Below, in pieces: positions 1 through 8,826 of a stretch of 64,000 nucleotides of DNA (position 1 is the stretch's first letter; each line of letters starts with the position of its first letter). Made by a program: the position numbers and the translations under genes. The stretch covers positions 124,001 to 188,000 of the forward strand of contig JAAWWF010000002.1 in assembly GCA_021404565.1 (NCBI GenBank), in the 5' to 3' direction. The DNA comes from Roseivirga sp. (GTDB taxonomy: Bacteria > Bacteroidota > Bacteroidia > Cytophagales > Cyclobacteriaceae). The notes under the pieces are model-generated. The model had not been told where the DNA came from. It saw only the letters and a list, made by a program, of their open reading frames with translations, and made no database searches.

Positions 1-1836
1 GTCATCCTGTCGCTCTGTAAAGTCTTCATTGGCAAGCCAGGTTTTCTCCTCCAGTAAGGTGAGAATAGAGTCGGTAATGGCCACATTGGTGCCTTCGGGC
101 ATCTTCAGGTTTATGGATACCTGGTCACTTGCTAGTCTGGGAAAGAATGCGGTACGTATGGTTCCACCGCCAATACCTCCGATGGTAAGAATCAGAATGG
201 CGAAGAAAATTGATAAAGTCAGAAAACGATTATTCAAGGCAAATTTGAGCAGGGGAGAGTAAGTCTTGTCCCTCAGGAAAGAAATAATCCTGTCTCCCAG
301 GGCATTGATGTTTCTCAGCTTTGAAAAGAAGTATTTGATACCGGTCTTTTTTACGGTTTTGTCTTCTTTGACCAGCGCCTTTGAGTGGGCAATGTGAGCG
401 GGGAGAATAATCAGCGCCTCTATCAGCGATATAGAAAGGGTGAGTATTACGACTACCGATACCTCTCCGAAGAATTCACCAATCCGTCCATCCAGAAACA
501 GAAAAGTACTGAAGGCAATGAGTGTGGTAAGAATAGCCGATACAATGGGAGGAATTACTTCCATTGTACCATCTATAGCCGCCTGAACCCGGGTTTTGCC
601 CTTTTCATAGTGGTGGTAAATGTTTTCCGCGATTACAATTCCGTCATCCACCAAAATGCCAATCACGATGATCATGCCGAAAAGCGAAAGTACGTTGATA
701 GTGACATCCATTTCCGGGGCGAAGATGAACATGCCCAGGAAGGCCACGGGAATGCCTATGGCTACCCAAAAGGCAAGTCGTGTATTCAAAAACAGTGACA
801 GGAATATCAAAACCAGAAATACTCCCATGCCGGCATTTTCAATCAGCAGGTTGGTACGCTGTACCAGGGTAATGGAGCGGTCGCTGATTACGTCCAACTG
901 TACATTGGTATAGCGTTGATTGAAGTCTGTGGCATAGTTACGCACATTTTCTGCAGTGGAAATAAGGTCTTCATCATTGGTGTTGCTGATACCCACATTC
1001 ACAGAGAGATTGCCATTAAAGTAGCTGGCATTCGGGCTGTCAGCAAAGCGATCGCGCACTTCAGCGATGTCTCTGAGCCTGATTACATTACCGTTGGGGT
1101 CCGCTCGCACGATCAGATAATCGAGCTCACGGGCAAGGTAAGAGCGACTATTGGCTCTGATCAGGTACTCTTCCAGATCGGTCTTGATGTTACCACCGGT
1201 TACGAGTATGTTTTCGCGAGACACGGCCTGGGCCACATCGTCAAAGGTGAGGTTATAGGCCAGCAAATCTTTTTCCCTCACGGCTATCTCAATCTCCTCA
1301 TCGGGGTAGCCCGTAATTTCTACCTGGGATATGCCTTCAATGCCACGCAACTCATCTTCTATAAGTCTGGCTATTTCTTTCAGGGTGCCTAATTCTAGCT
1401 CCTCACCACTTACAGCAAAAGAAATGGTGGGCCTGAGGTTTTCCTGCTTGCTGGTCACCAGGGGTTCCATGCCGGTAGGGAAGGAGGGCACCCGGTCAAC
1501 CGCATTTTTCACCTTGGCCAGCATCACATCTATATCCTGACCTTTTTCTATCTCTACCGTGAGCCGGGCCGAATTTTCGTTACTGATGGAGGTTACCCGG
1601 TCAATGCCTGCAAGGCCCTTCAGGTTGTCTTCAATTTTCAGTACAATGCCTTCTTCTATTTCCTGTGGAGAAGCTCCGGGATACGTAGCACTGATGGTAA
1701 TGTTCCGGGTTTCATTCAATGGAAAGAACGAAGATTTCATCTTCAGAGCCCCAAGAATCCCAAATACCATGATGGCAATCATCAACACATTGACGGCTAC
1801 CGGGTATTTGATAAAATAGCTGATCAGTTTTCTCAT
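1..1836 (-). CDS. RND family efflux permease (AcrB/HAE1-like), C-terminus cut by window edge
   Basis: Inner-membrane proton-driven exporter of the resistance-nodulation-division family, expected to work with the adaptor encoded just upstream. The reading frame starts at 1836 (MRKLISYF...) and stays open to base 1, giving about 612 of the roughly 1,040 residues usual for the family. A first TM helix (VLMIAIMVFGILG) is followed by a long periplasmic porter domain, then clustered TM helices carrying GMIIVIGILVDDGIVIAEN, which holds the Asp-Asp pair of TM4 typical of RND proton relays. The ATG overlaps the adaptor's TGA as ATGA, so the two are translationally coupled. Substrate cannot be told from sequence. 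The outer-membrane TolC-like partner is not in the window. Confidence 0.93.
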   Translation of the reverse strand, partial: MRKLISYFIKYPVAVNVLMIAIMVFGILGALKMKSSFFPLNETRNITISATYPGASPQEIEEGIVLKIEDNLKGLAGIDRVTSISNENSARLTVEIEKGQDIDVMLAKVKNAVDRVPSFPTGMEPLVTSKQENLRPTISFAVSGEELELGTLKEIARLIEDELRGIEGISQVEITGYPDEEIEIAVREKDLLAYNLTFDDVAQAVSRENILVTGGNIKTDLEEYLIRANSRSYLARELDYLIVRADPNGNVIRLRDIAEVRDRFADSPNASYFNGNLSVNVGISNTNDEDLISTAENVRNYATDFNQRYTNVQLDVISDRSITLVQRTNLLIENAGMGVFLVLIFLSLFLNTRLAFWVAIGIPVAFLGMFIFAPEMDVTINVLSLFGMIIVIGILVDDGIVIAENIYHHYEKGKTRVQAAIDGTMEVIPPIVSAILTTLIAFSTFLFLDGRIGEFFGEVSVVVILTLSISLIEALIILPAHIAHSKALVKEDKTVKKTGIKYFFSKLRNINALGDRIISFLRDKTYSPLLKFALNNRFLTLSIFFAILILTIGGIGGGTIRTAFFPRLASDQVSINLKMPEGTNVAITDSILTLLEEKTWLANEDFTERQDD

Positions 1837-2969
1837 GGTGTGGTCTCAGGTTTGTTTGAGCCGGGAGCAACTTTCACAAGCATACCACTATAAGCTCCGG
1901 GAATAGGACGGTTGATCAGCTGAGTGCCATCGGGCAAGCCTCTGATAATGGCGGTCTTGTTGGTGAAATGAACAGGTTCTACACGCTTGATCGCGAGTTT
2001 ATCATTTTCTACTACATACACTTCAGACTGGTTGATCAACAGACTGCGCGGAATCTCGATTACTCCGTTTTCTGATCTGGCCCTTATGCTGGCTTCCAGG
2101 TACATGCCTTCTATCAGGCCTTCTCCTTTTACACCAATAAACACCTGTACCGTTTGCGTATTCTGGTCAATGCGTCCGTTGATTCTTTTTACAGTGCCGG
2201 TCCAGTTTCTTTCACCTGTCAGGTCGAAAAGCCCTACAGACTCACCCACTTTCAGAATGTCTATATATTCCTCGTTCACATTCACCTCCAGCTCAAAGTC
2301 ATTCATAGAGACAAACTCTCCCAGTTTTTGACCCGAACGGATCAGCGTGCCCGGGTTGACCAGCGATTCTGTCAACACTCCTGAAAAGGGAGCGACAATT
2401 TTATACTTGCGGTACCGCTCTTCCAGGTTTTTGATATTGTAATAAGTAGAAACTACCTGTCTGCCGTTTACGAAGTATTTCTCTTTGTCAGAGGCTGGTT
2501 CGGGCAGGGGAGCCAGTGTTTTTTCCAGATCGAAATTTTTGAGATAAGCCTCCCAATGTTTGAAGGCCTCAGGGTAGTCAAAGCGAAGATCTGGCATCAT
2601 GCCGGTGATCAGGTCAAACAGTGTGCTTCGCTGTGCCAAAAGACTCGTGTAAAACTCACGGCTGTCAATATCCATCAGTACCTGACCCTTTCTATAAGAC
2701 TGACCAGCTTTGAATGGAAGCCTGGTTTCTTTAAAAATACCCTGCACCTCAGAAAACACCTCTACCTTGCGCGAAGCCACAATGTTTCCGTTACTCTTAA
2801 GTATAATGGGAATATCAGTGTTGATAACCGGACTCACATAAACCGTTTTAATGGTTTTGGGAGCCTCACGCACAGGGCGCTTGTTATTATCAATCTGTTT
2901 TTTTGCCTGATATGCGGCTCCTGCCAATAGGACCAGCCCCAGTACAATACCTATAACTTTTCTTACCAT
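1833..2969 (-). CDS. RND efflux periplasmic adaptor (HlyD/membrane fusion protein)
   Basis: Membrane fusion protein of 378 residues that links the inner-membrane RND pump to an outer-membrane channel. Residues 1-25 form an N-terminal anchor (VIGIVLGLVLLAGAAY). After it come a first lipoyl-like half (NGNIVASRKVEVFSEVQG), a helical hairpin around 105-185, a second lipoyl half (YKIVAPFSGVLTESLVNPGT) and beta-barrel/membrane-proximal domains. The hairpin includes an insertion (residues about 125-170) that is not clearly coiled coil. The gene ends with ATGA overlapping the downstream permease, so the pair is an operon. Family assignment is firm; exported compounds are unknown. Confidence 0.93.
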   Translation of the reverse strand: MVRKVIGIVLGLVLLAGAAYQAKKQIDNNKRPVREAPKTIKTVYVSPVINTDIPIILKSNGNIVASRKVEVFSEVQGIFKETRLPFKAGQSYRKGQVLMDIDSREFYTSLLAQRSTLFDLITGMMPDLRFDYPEAFKHWEAYLKNFDLEKTLAPLPEPASDKEKYFVNGRQVVSTYYNIKNLEERYRKYKIVAPFSGVLTESLVNPGTLIRSGQKLGEFVSMNDFELEVNVNEEYIDILKVGESVGLFDLTGERNWTGTVKRINGRIDQNTQTVQVFIGVKGEGLIEGMYLEASIRARSENGVIEIPRSLLINQSEVYVVENDKLAIKRVEPVHFTNKTAIIRGLPDGTQLINRPIPGAYSGMLVKVAPGSNKPETTP

Positions 2970-3544
2970 AATGATTTTATCACTGAAGTCTTATACCAAC
3001 TCAATTGTAAAATGATGTAAATAAAACTCAAATTATTGCTGCTTGATCCAGGCGAGAAAAGAGGGCGTAGCATCGCTACGGCTGAATTTATCAACACAGA
3101 GCAAACAGTAAGAAATGAATGTTATCAGTCATATTATAGTTGACTTGGTATTAAATGCATTTAAGGCCTGTTTTGTTCACGGTTTTTCCAAAAAATGTCT
3201 TGACATACAATTTCTGTACACAGACAATGAGGACGGCAAATAGTTTAATGCCATCTGACCATTCTTTGTAAGCGGTAACTCAACCGGAGGAAAGGTGTTT
3301 TTGCCTTTAAAGTGGTTGAGGTTTTAGGGGGATAACTATTCTTTACATAGCACGGTGACCTCGAAAATATTGTCATTTATCACTTCATAAATCACTACAA
3401 ATTCTATCACCTCATGGATACTCCGGGCTTGCTGCAAAAGAAATGGCTATACATAGAAAGAGTAGGGTGAAGGGGATTGCTTATAAGTCATAAAAAGTAC
3501 TGACCGAGGGAGGTTTTTGTTTTACCTGGTACGGGCCTGGAAGT
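2970..3544. other. 575-bp intergenic region, no gene seen
   Basis: The stretch separates the 3' end of the phytoene synthase-like gene from the 5' end of the HlyD adaptor and should hold the promoter of the efflux operon near its left side. I see no open frame of note in it. A short perfect inverted repeat (CGTAGC-atc-GCTACG) lies near 3066-3080. No promoter consensus could be fixed with confidence. Confidence 0.5.
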
Positions 3545-4399
3545 CTAAGACAACTGCAGACCGCTTTCCGATATAAGGGTCATTTCTTCTTTTAAATAGA
3601 CCTCCAGCGGGTCTGTCAGTATACTGATGATCTTTCTCACTTTGCGATCTACCTCAAGCGATTGCAGGGTTTGAAGGTACTCATAGCATAGCATCAGCTC
3701 AGCGCTGCGCCATTGATCAAAGGCTTCATGCTTTTGCAAACAGTGAGGGGCTTTGGTAAGCAGTTCAAGAGACAGTCCTATGTCTGTAATCAATTCCCCG
3801 GGCAGATTGATAATCCCGGCTGTCAGGTCTTCATGCAGGTCTTGCAGGGCATAGAGCTTGCCCTGGATCAGTCCGAGCTGTGTGATGTACTCTCTTGGCA
3901 GTACAGTGCCGGTACCAATAAAGGTAAGCTGTAGCACCGATGAGAAGGAGCTGTCATAGAGCTGATCCAACTCCTGCTGGCTGAGTATTGAGCTATGAAT
4001 GCGCCTGTCATAGTCGATCAGCATGCTATCGAGGAAGGCTACCAGCTCTTTTTTAACCACCTGGGTATTGGCAGACTTGCGTGTGAGCTTTTTTATGGCA
4101 TCTGCGAGTACCAGTTCAATATCCCGAAGGTCTTTCGTTTCAGGCTGTTCTACCAGCTGCTTCATACGGACTGTAAAGTCAGAAAAATCAGCGTAGCAAT
4201 CCGGAAGCTGTCGGTCGCCATCTGCCAGGTCATCTACGTACCTGCAGAAAAAATACGTGGGTTTGGCAGCAGGGTAAATTCCGGAAGCTCCCAGCCAGTA
4301 AGTGATACCACCTACAGTGAAGTATTTTTTAAAGTTTCGCTTCAACAGGGCCGCGAAGCAACGCATAATAAAAGCCTCTCTGCGTAAATAGTCTCTCAT
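3545..4399 (-). CDS. Squalene/phytoene synthase-like protein
   Basis: Class I head-to-head prenyl synthase family protein of 284 residues, the usual length. The first aspartate-rich motif is RYVDDLADGD (DDLAD at 56-60) and the second is GKLYALQDLHEDLTAGIINLP (QDLHED at 186-191). Both motifs, which bind Mg2+ and the diphosphate substrates in this family, are present, so the protein could be catalytic. Whether it makes squalene, phytoene or another product cannot be decided. No carotenoid genes (crtI, crtZ) or hopanoid genes are next to it. The nearest neighbour is a divergent Lgt-like gene, and it looks monocistronic. Confidence 0.82.
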   Translation of the reverse strand: MRDYLRREAFIMRCFAALLKRNFKKYFTVGGITYWLGASGIYPAAKPTYFFCRYVDDLADGDRQLPDCYADFSDFTVRMKQLVEQPETKDLRDIELVLADAIKKLTRKSANTQVVKKELVAFLDSMLIDYDRRIHSSILSQQELDQLYDSSFSSVLQLTFIGTGTVLPREYITQLGLIQGKLYALQDLHEDLTAGIINLPGELITDIGLSLELLTKAPHCLQKHEAFDQWRSAELMLCYEYLQTLQSLEVDRKVRKIISILTDPLEVYLKEEMTLISESGLQLS

Positions 4400-4515
4400 A
4401 GATAAAACAGCGTTGCTAATATGATTGAAATATTCGAATTTGAGCGGGCAAGCACTAAGTTTTACTGAATCTTAGAGCGCAGCACTCACAAAATCTACTA
4501 ATTAAGTTCCGGCTC

Positions 4516-5391
4516 ATGTTTCCTATCCATCTCAACCTTTTCGGAAATGTAAACTCTTTTTACGAAGGACTTTATTTTGCCATAGGTGTGGCTTTTGCCT
4601 TTCTGATCACCTTTCGCAATGCGGGCAAAATCGGTGTGGACAAGGATGTCCTGTCTCTTTTGTTGGTGGTGGCCCTGGCGAGTGGCCTTGCCGGAGCCAG
4701 CCTTTTTCAGCAGCTGTTTTACAAAGAGGTATCCTCTTTTTCGGAGATTTTTACTACCTGGAGCAAGGGCTTGAGCATTACCGGGGCGGTGGTTATTGGT
4801 CCGGTACTTACCTATGTCTGGTGCCGGTATAAAAAACTGCAGTACTGGAAGCTCTTTGCGCTGGTGGTGCCGGGCATTATCCTGGCGCAGGGGATAGGTC
4901 GACTGGGCTGCTTTATGAATGGTGATGCACATGGAACAGTCAGTGAGTTGCCCTGGGCTATGAGCTTTCCCCGCTATGGTCATACAGTGCCAGGCTTCGA
5001 AGAGCTTAAAGGAGGACGCTATGAAAGCGATGCCTGGAAGTATTCTGTCAGAAATGGTCTGGTGCAAAACACTGATACCCGCAGTGCCAGGGTACATCCT
5101 TCACAGCTATATGAGTTTCTGGCCGACCTGGTCCTGTTCTTCATCCTCATCTGGCTTTTACAGCGTGTGAGACTCAAAGCCTGGGAAGAGAAGATTGTAC
5201 CCTTTGCCTATATAGGGGGCTATGCGCTGATCCGCTTTTTGATAGAGTTTACCCGGGCCGATAGAGAATTGGCCGAAGGCGCTGCCTTGAGTCAGATGCA
5301 ATGGATACTGTTGATTGTATTTGCTATCAGCACCGCATTGATTGTAAAATTCCGGAAGAAAAGCAGACTCAATTCCCTGTCAAACCACTAA
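4516..5391 (+). CDS. lgt: Prolipoprotein diacylglyceryl transferase family protein
   Basis: Polytopic membrane protein of 291 residues matching Lgt, which moves diacylglyceryl from phosphatidylglycerol to the lipobox cysteine of prolipoproteins. The signature GRLGCFMNGDAHG (R129, G140) and the HPSQLYE block (194-200) are present, as is an Arg/Glu pair in YALIRFLIEFTR. Two positions differ from E. coli Lgt by my alignment from memory: the His of SFHGG is Thr here (KGLSITG), and the Asn of GRLGN is Cys. Such variants occur in Lgt-like proteins of other phyla, so function is likely kept but not certain; it could be a second, specialised copy. Starts at ATG 4516, divergent from the phytoene synthase-like gene. 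Confidence 0.82.
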   Translation: MFPIHLNLFGNVNSFYEGLYFAIGVAFAFLITFRNAGKIGVDKDVLSLLLVVALASGLAGASLFQQLFYKEVSSFSEIFTTWSKGLSITGAVVIGPVLTYVWCRYKKLQYWKLFALVVPGIILAQGIGRLGCFMNGDAHGTVSELPWAMSFPRYGHTVPGFEELKGGRYESDAWKYSVRNGLVQNTDTRSARVHPSQLYEFLADLVLFFILIWLLQRVRLKAWEEKIVPFAYIGGYALIRFLIEFTRADRELAEGAALSQMQWILLIVFAISTALIVKFRKKSRLNSLSNH

Positions 5392-5398
5392 AGCAGGC

Positions 5399-6715
5399 TT
5401 AGTACTCAACTGACTCTCTTTCCTGATTTTCCCTTTCGTAGAAGAACTCCTCTTCTCCCAGGGCGGGCTCCAGTTCATCCAGCCATGCTGCTTCAGGGTC
5501 ATATTTGGCAAAGAAGGGCCTTCCTACCCAATCAGGATTTCTACCCTGAAGAAAATTAAGGACAAATACTTCCTGTCCCATAATCTCCTGGGTACCCAGT
5601 ACCTGTACTTTACCAGGCGCGGCCGACATACTGGGGCCTCTTACGGTACGGGCAATACCAGAAACCTGGCTATAGGCTTTTCTGAAAATGTCATAGCATC
5701 GTTTCAGCGAAACCATAAAGAAGTCTCGTGCTCCTGTATCTCTTGCTATAAACATGTAATAGGGTACACAGCCCAGGGTGGTCTGTTTACGCCACATTTC
5801 GGCCCAGAGATCACCATCGTCATTAATGCCCTTCATAACTGGCGCCTGAGTTCTGATCTGAGTTCCTGTGGCGCGAATATTTTTAATGGCTTCAGCCACC
5901 GCTGGTGTGGAAAGTTCCACAGGATGATTAAAGTGGGCCATAATGGTCAGGTGCTTGCCTGAGTCATTTACTTTTTTGAAAAGCGCTAACAGGTCCTGTG
6001 CCTCCGGATCTGTTGTATACTTATAAGGCCAGAAGGTAAGCGACTTTGTGCCTATTCTGATATTCTTTAAATGAGGGATGTCTGCTTTTAAGAGTTCATC
6101 CAAATAGCTTGCAAACACCTCTGTAGACATAATCATCGGGTCACCTCCTGTAAAAATAAGGTCAGTCAGCTCAGGGTGCTCCTTGATGTACTCTATTACC
6201 AGGTGAGTCTCATTCATCGCAAACTTCAAATCGCTGATGCCTACAAACTGTGGCCACCTGAAGCAAAAAGTGCAGTAAGCATGACAGGTTTGTCCCTTGC
6301 GTGGGAAGAACAGCATCGTCTCGTTGTATTTGTGCTGAACACCCGGTAGCTCTATACCATGTACGCTGGGTACATTTTGCTCTTTTTGTCCCGCAGGGTG
6401 GGGGTTTAATTCCAGCCTGATACGATCAACAATGGGTCTGAGGCTATGTTTGTCTGTGCCCTTCTTGAGCCAGCCCGCTACTTCATTAAAATGATCTTCA
6501 CTCAGCATTCCTTTTTGGGGAAAGGTGAGGAGGTACATGGGATCATCTTCAAAATTCTGCCAGTCAATTAACTCGTCCAGTACGTAATTATTGACTTTGA
6601 ACGGGAGGACATGACCCACTACTTCAATGACGAATTTCTGTTCCTCAGAGAGAAGGTTCATTTGTGGAATCTTTCTGAAGTTATGTAGACTGTATGCTTG
6701 ATATGCTTTACTCAC
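5399..6715 (-). CDS. KamA-family radical SAM protein (lysine 2,3-aminomutase-like)
   Basis: Radical S-adenosylmethionine enzyme of 438 residues. The cluster motif CHAYCTFC (Cys144, 148, 151) gives the CxxxCxxC arrangement of the radical SAM family, preceded by the KamA-typical FFPRKGQTCHAYC. TGGDPMIMS follows as the SAM-binding glycine-rich strand. Near the C-terminus, SAAPGKVQVLG lies where lysine 2,3-aminomutases carry their PLP lysine. Lysine 2,3-aminomutase isomerises L-lysine to beta-lysine, but this branch has many members of unknown substrate. No lysine fermentation genes surround it. The 3' end is only 7 bp from the convergent lgt-like gene. Confidence 0.88.
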   Translation of the reverse strand: MSKAYQAYSLHNFRKIPQMNLLSEEQKFVIEVVGHVLPFKVNNYVLDELIDWQNFEDDPMYLLTFPQKGMLSEDHFNEVAGWLKKGTDKHSLRPIVDRIRLELNPHPAGQKEQNVPSVHGIELPGVQHKYNETMLFFPRKGQTCHAYCTFCFRWPQFVGISDLKFAMNETHLVIEYIKEHPELTDLIFTGGDPMIMSTEVFASYLDELLKADIPHLKNIRIGTKSLTFWPYKYTTDPEAQDLLALFKKVNDSGKHLTIMAHFNHPVELSTPAVAEAIKNIRATGTQIRTQAPVMKGINDDGDLWAEMWRKQTTLGCVPYYMFIARDTGARDFFMVSLKRCYDIFRKAYSQVSGIARTVRGPSMSAAPGKVQVLGTQEIMGQEVFVLNFLQGRNPDWVGRPFFAKYDPEAAWLDELEPALGEEEFFYERENQERESVEY

Positions 6716-6915
6716 GGTATTTCAGGTTCAGGCTTATGGGTAATAATTATAATAAACGGCTTACAGCATGTATGTAAAGGTATTAGTGTCGATTGGTCAG
6801 ACCTGTGGAAACTAAAATCATACTGCTGAAACTTAAAATTAGTTAAAATAAAAACATTTATTCTCGAAGTTATTAAACGCTTAACTTCTCGCCATTTGTG
6901 GTCGCAAGGATAGCA

Positions 6916-7374
6916 CTATTTCTTAGGTGTAGCTACTCCTTTGGCATCGAATTTTACCACAAAAAACTTTAACGGACTAGTGCCGGTGTTAGTAATACCG
7001 TGCATATCCCAGGGTTTGGCATAGAGCATATCACCAGTTTTGGCGACCGATGTTTTACCATTCAGACTCCAGGTACCACTACCTTCAAGGATGTACATAA
7101 ACTCCTCGGCAGTGTGCTGATGTGGCGGATGAATCTCTTGTCCGGGTAATATCTCTGCCATAGCACTTAACGAATTTTTAGTGCCATAGGTTGTTGTCAC
7201 GGCCTCATCGGTATAGATGAAAATCCTGCCCCAGGCTTCATCCAGACGTTTTGCCTCTGCTTCAGAAATAATGGCACTGTCTATATCCGCATAGACTTCG
7301 TGCCCCTTCCAACCGATGAAAGCAGAAGTCATTGTACACAGGGTAAAGCCAACGTAAAGGGCTGTTTTTTTCAT
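6916..7374 (-). CDS. Exported or membrane-anchored cupin domain protein
   Basis: Small 152-residue protein. Residues 1-25 form a hydrophobic signal or anchor (TALYVGFTLCTMTSAFIGW). The rest is a single cupin barrel with HPPHQHTAEEFMYILEGSG, containing the HxH...E metal-binding first motif, and a second motif ending with GDMLYAKPWDMHGI, whose His completes the metal site. The metal ligands are all present, so it is probably a metal-binding periplasmic cupin. No pathway can be named. It stands alone, about 200 bp from the aminomutase gene. Confidence 0.8.
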   Translation of the reverse strand: MKKTALYVGFTLCTMTSAFIGWKGHEVYADIDSAIISEAEAKRLDEAWGRIFIYTDEAVTTTYGTKNSLSAMAEILPGQEIHPPHQHTAEEFMYILEGSGTWSLNGKTSVAKTGDMLYAKPWDMHGITNTGTSPLKFFVVKFDAKGVATPKK

Positions 7375-7507
7375 TCTGTTATTGGATCAATTGATGGCCA
7401 AAGCCACGAATTTATTCTCAGGGCATGAATCTAATAAATAAAATGTCAACGACCTGCCATATTTAGGTACAAAACTTACATATACCGTTTGCAGATATGC
7501 CAGATAT

Positions 7508-7542
7508 TTTGCAGGCCGTGCTAAAAAAAATTAGTACCTTGG
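7508..7542 (+). promoter_or_regulatory. Possible Bacteroidota-type promoter for the small basic protein
   Basis: TTTG at 7508-7511 and TACCTTGG at 7535-7542 resemble the Bacteroidota -33 (TTTG) and -7 (TAnnTTTG) elements. There is one mismatch in the -7 box, and a spacing of 23 bases, slightly longer than usual. It lies about 115 bases before the ATG of the downstream gene. Weak evidence, recorded because no other candidate was seen there. Confidence 0.25.
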
Positions 7543-7656
7543 AAACTAACCAACAGGGTAGACTTGTTGTTTATATGAGTATTCTCAAAAAGTTGGGTTC
7601 CGGGCAGTCGCTGTTTTGAACCTTAAGCTTTCACTAGTAAAAAAGAAGTATAGAAT

Positions 7657-7887
7657 ATGGAGAAGAAGGGAAGACCCGTCACAAAACCACCAGAGTTAAA
7701 ATCAGGATATTATTTAGAAATCAAGAGCAAAGGAGCCAGCTCAGGAGTAAAGATCAGGAGAGATACCAAGCAGGCGATGGAATTCACGATCAAGCAGTAT
7801 GAAAAAAGCAAGATTGTGACTTACCTGGGTGAGGTAAAAGATGGCCGATGGGTTGATGGTAAAAACAAAGGGAAGAAAACGAGGTAA
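7657..7887 (+). CDS. Small conserved-looking basic protein of unknown function
   Basis: A 76-residue, very basic protein (MEKKGRPVTKPPELKSGYYLE...) with many Lys/Arg and a C-terminal NKGKKTR tail. The middle reads like a short alternating beta segment (GYYLEIKSKGASSGVKIRR) followed by a helix (QAMEFTIKQYEKS). It has no signal peptide or TM helix, so it is cytoplasmic, and its charge suggests nucleic acid binding, though this is inference. A clear Rho-independent terminator lies 50 bases after the stop, which supports it being a real single-gene transcript. I do not recognise the family. Confidence 0.7.
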   Translation: MEKKGRPVTKPPELKSGYYLEIKSKGASSGVKIRRDTKQAMEFTIKQYEKSKIVTYLGEVKDGRWVDGKNKGKKTR

Positions 7888-7936
7888 CCAGTAGCGTTAC
7901 TATTTTCTAATCCCTCGTTATAAAATTGATTGACGA

Positions 7937-7965
7937 CCCTGCTTGTGAAAAACGAGCAGGGTTTT
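7937..7965 (+). terminator. Rho-independent terminator
   Basis: Ten-base-pair stem (CCCTGCTTGT with ACGAGCAGGG, one G-T pair) around a five-base GAAAA loop, directly followed by TTTT. It terminates the small basic protein gene that stops at 7887. Confidence 0.85.
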
Positions 7966-8010
7966 CTGCATCAGGCTGTTCAGGTTGATAAGCTTGACAG
8001 AGTGGACCTC

Positions 8011-8064
8011 TCAGCCAGTTTGCTGCGCGAGCTTGACATGCACAGCCATTAAGATATCATTTCC
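8011..8064 (-). pseudogene. Remnant of a cupin gene 3' end
   Basis: On the minus strand this stretch encodes GNDILMAVHVKLAQQTG followed by TGA. It aligns without gaps to the last 17 residues of the intact cupin gene 300 bases away (GNDTLKAVHIKLVKQTD, stop). About three quarters of the bases match. Upstream, homology stops abruptly a few bases before a REP-like palindrome beginning at 8071. Only the final codons of a former paralog are left. Confidence 0.7.
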
Positions 8065-8070
8065 TCAGAA

Positions 8071-8150
8071 TGTCATTCTGAACTTGTTTCAGAATCTTTT
8101 TCACTCTAAGTGAGTATCCAGAGAGACCCTGAAACAAGTTCAGGGTGACC
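8071..8150. repeat. REP-like pair of palindromes
   Basis: Two inverted copies of an imperfect palindrome with core CTGAACTTGTTTCAG (8078-8092) and its complement CTGAAACAAGTTCAG (8129-8143), separated by about 36 bases. Related cores occur near 52540-52615 and 52688-52713. The arrangement resembles dispersed bacterial REP/BIME units. The rest of the 7966-8350 gap holds no gene. Confidence 0.7.
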
Positions 8151-8350
8151 ATTGTGACGTGACCACATTGGTGATTGTGTTAGAATGAAGAACACACTTA
8201 CAGATAGCACTAGTTGAATTATTTACGCCTTATCCTGCCGTTTTGCCTTACCTCTTTCATGACTGGGTGAGAGATTTATTGATCTATACTAAAAATGAAA
8301 AAGTCGAAGGACCTGTATCCTGTTAATTGATCTTCAGTTTCAGCAGCTTC

Positions 8351-8749
8351 TCAGTCTGTTTGCTTTACCAGCTTAATATGCACGGCCTTTAAGGTGTCAT
8401 TTCCGCGCACTTCGGCTTTATGGCCATGAATTCCCTTATCAAAGTCAATGTTATCAGGTAGATAATCCCTGGCGATGAAAGAATCACCTTTCGAGAAATC
8501 CCGATAATCTCCATTCTGCAGATGGATGCGTAAGGTGCCCTGTTGGATAATGATTAGTGTTGGATCTCCTGCCACATGCCAGTCAGTTTGGTAACCTGGA
8601 GCACTTTCCCTAAGCCTCAGGTTTTGGGCTTCAATCCGATCCGTGAGTACCATGCCGCCCCGTGTGTGCTGAGGGAATGTTTCTTCAGCAAAGACCGTAA
8701 CAAAATCGTCATTGACTGTAATAGTGGAGAGTACCGCTGCTTTTTCCAT
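8351..8749 (-). CDS. Cupin-like protein
   Basis: A 132-residue cytoplasmic protein with a cupin-like beta pattern. The first part carries APGYQTDWHVAGDPTLIIIQQGTLRIHL, in which only one of the usual metal-binding histidines is seen. The second half has a short GDSFIARDYLPDN stretch followed by a late HGHKAEV. The canonical HxH(x)nE set is not complete, so it may bind no metal or a different ligand. A remnant of a paralog's 3' end lies 300 bases downstream (8011-8064). Function unknown. It is convergent with nothing and followed by about 340 bases of noncoding DNA. Confidence 0.65.
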   Translation of the reverse strand: MEKAAVLSTITVNDDFVTVFAEETFPQHTRGGMVLTDRIEAQNLRLRESAPGYQTDWHVAGDPTLIIIQQGTLRIHLQNGDYRDFSKGDSFIARDYLPDNIDFDKGIHGHKAEVRGNDTLKAVHIKLVKQTD

Positions 8750-8826
8750 CAGGACAAAGGACGGAAAAAAATACTCTCCGGTTTTATTTCGAGCGAATTA
8801 TAAAGAGTCAGTGCACCCCGTTTGGT

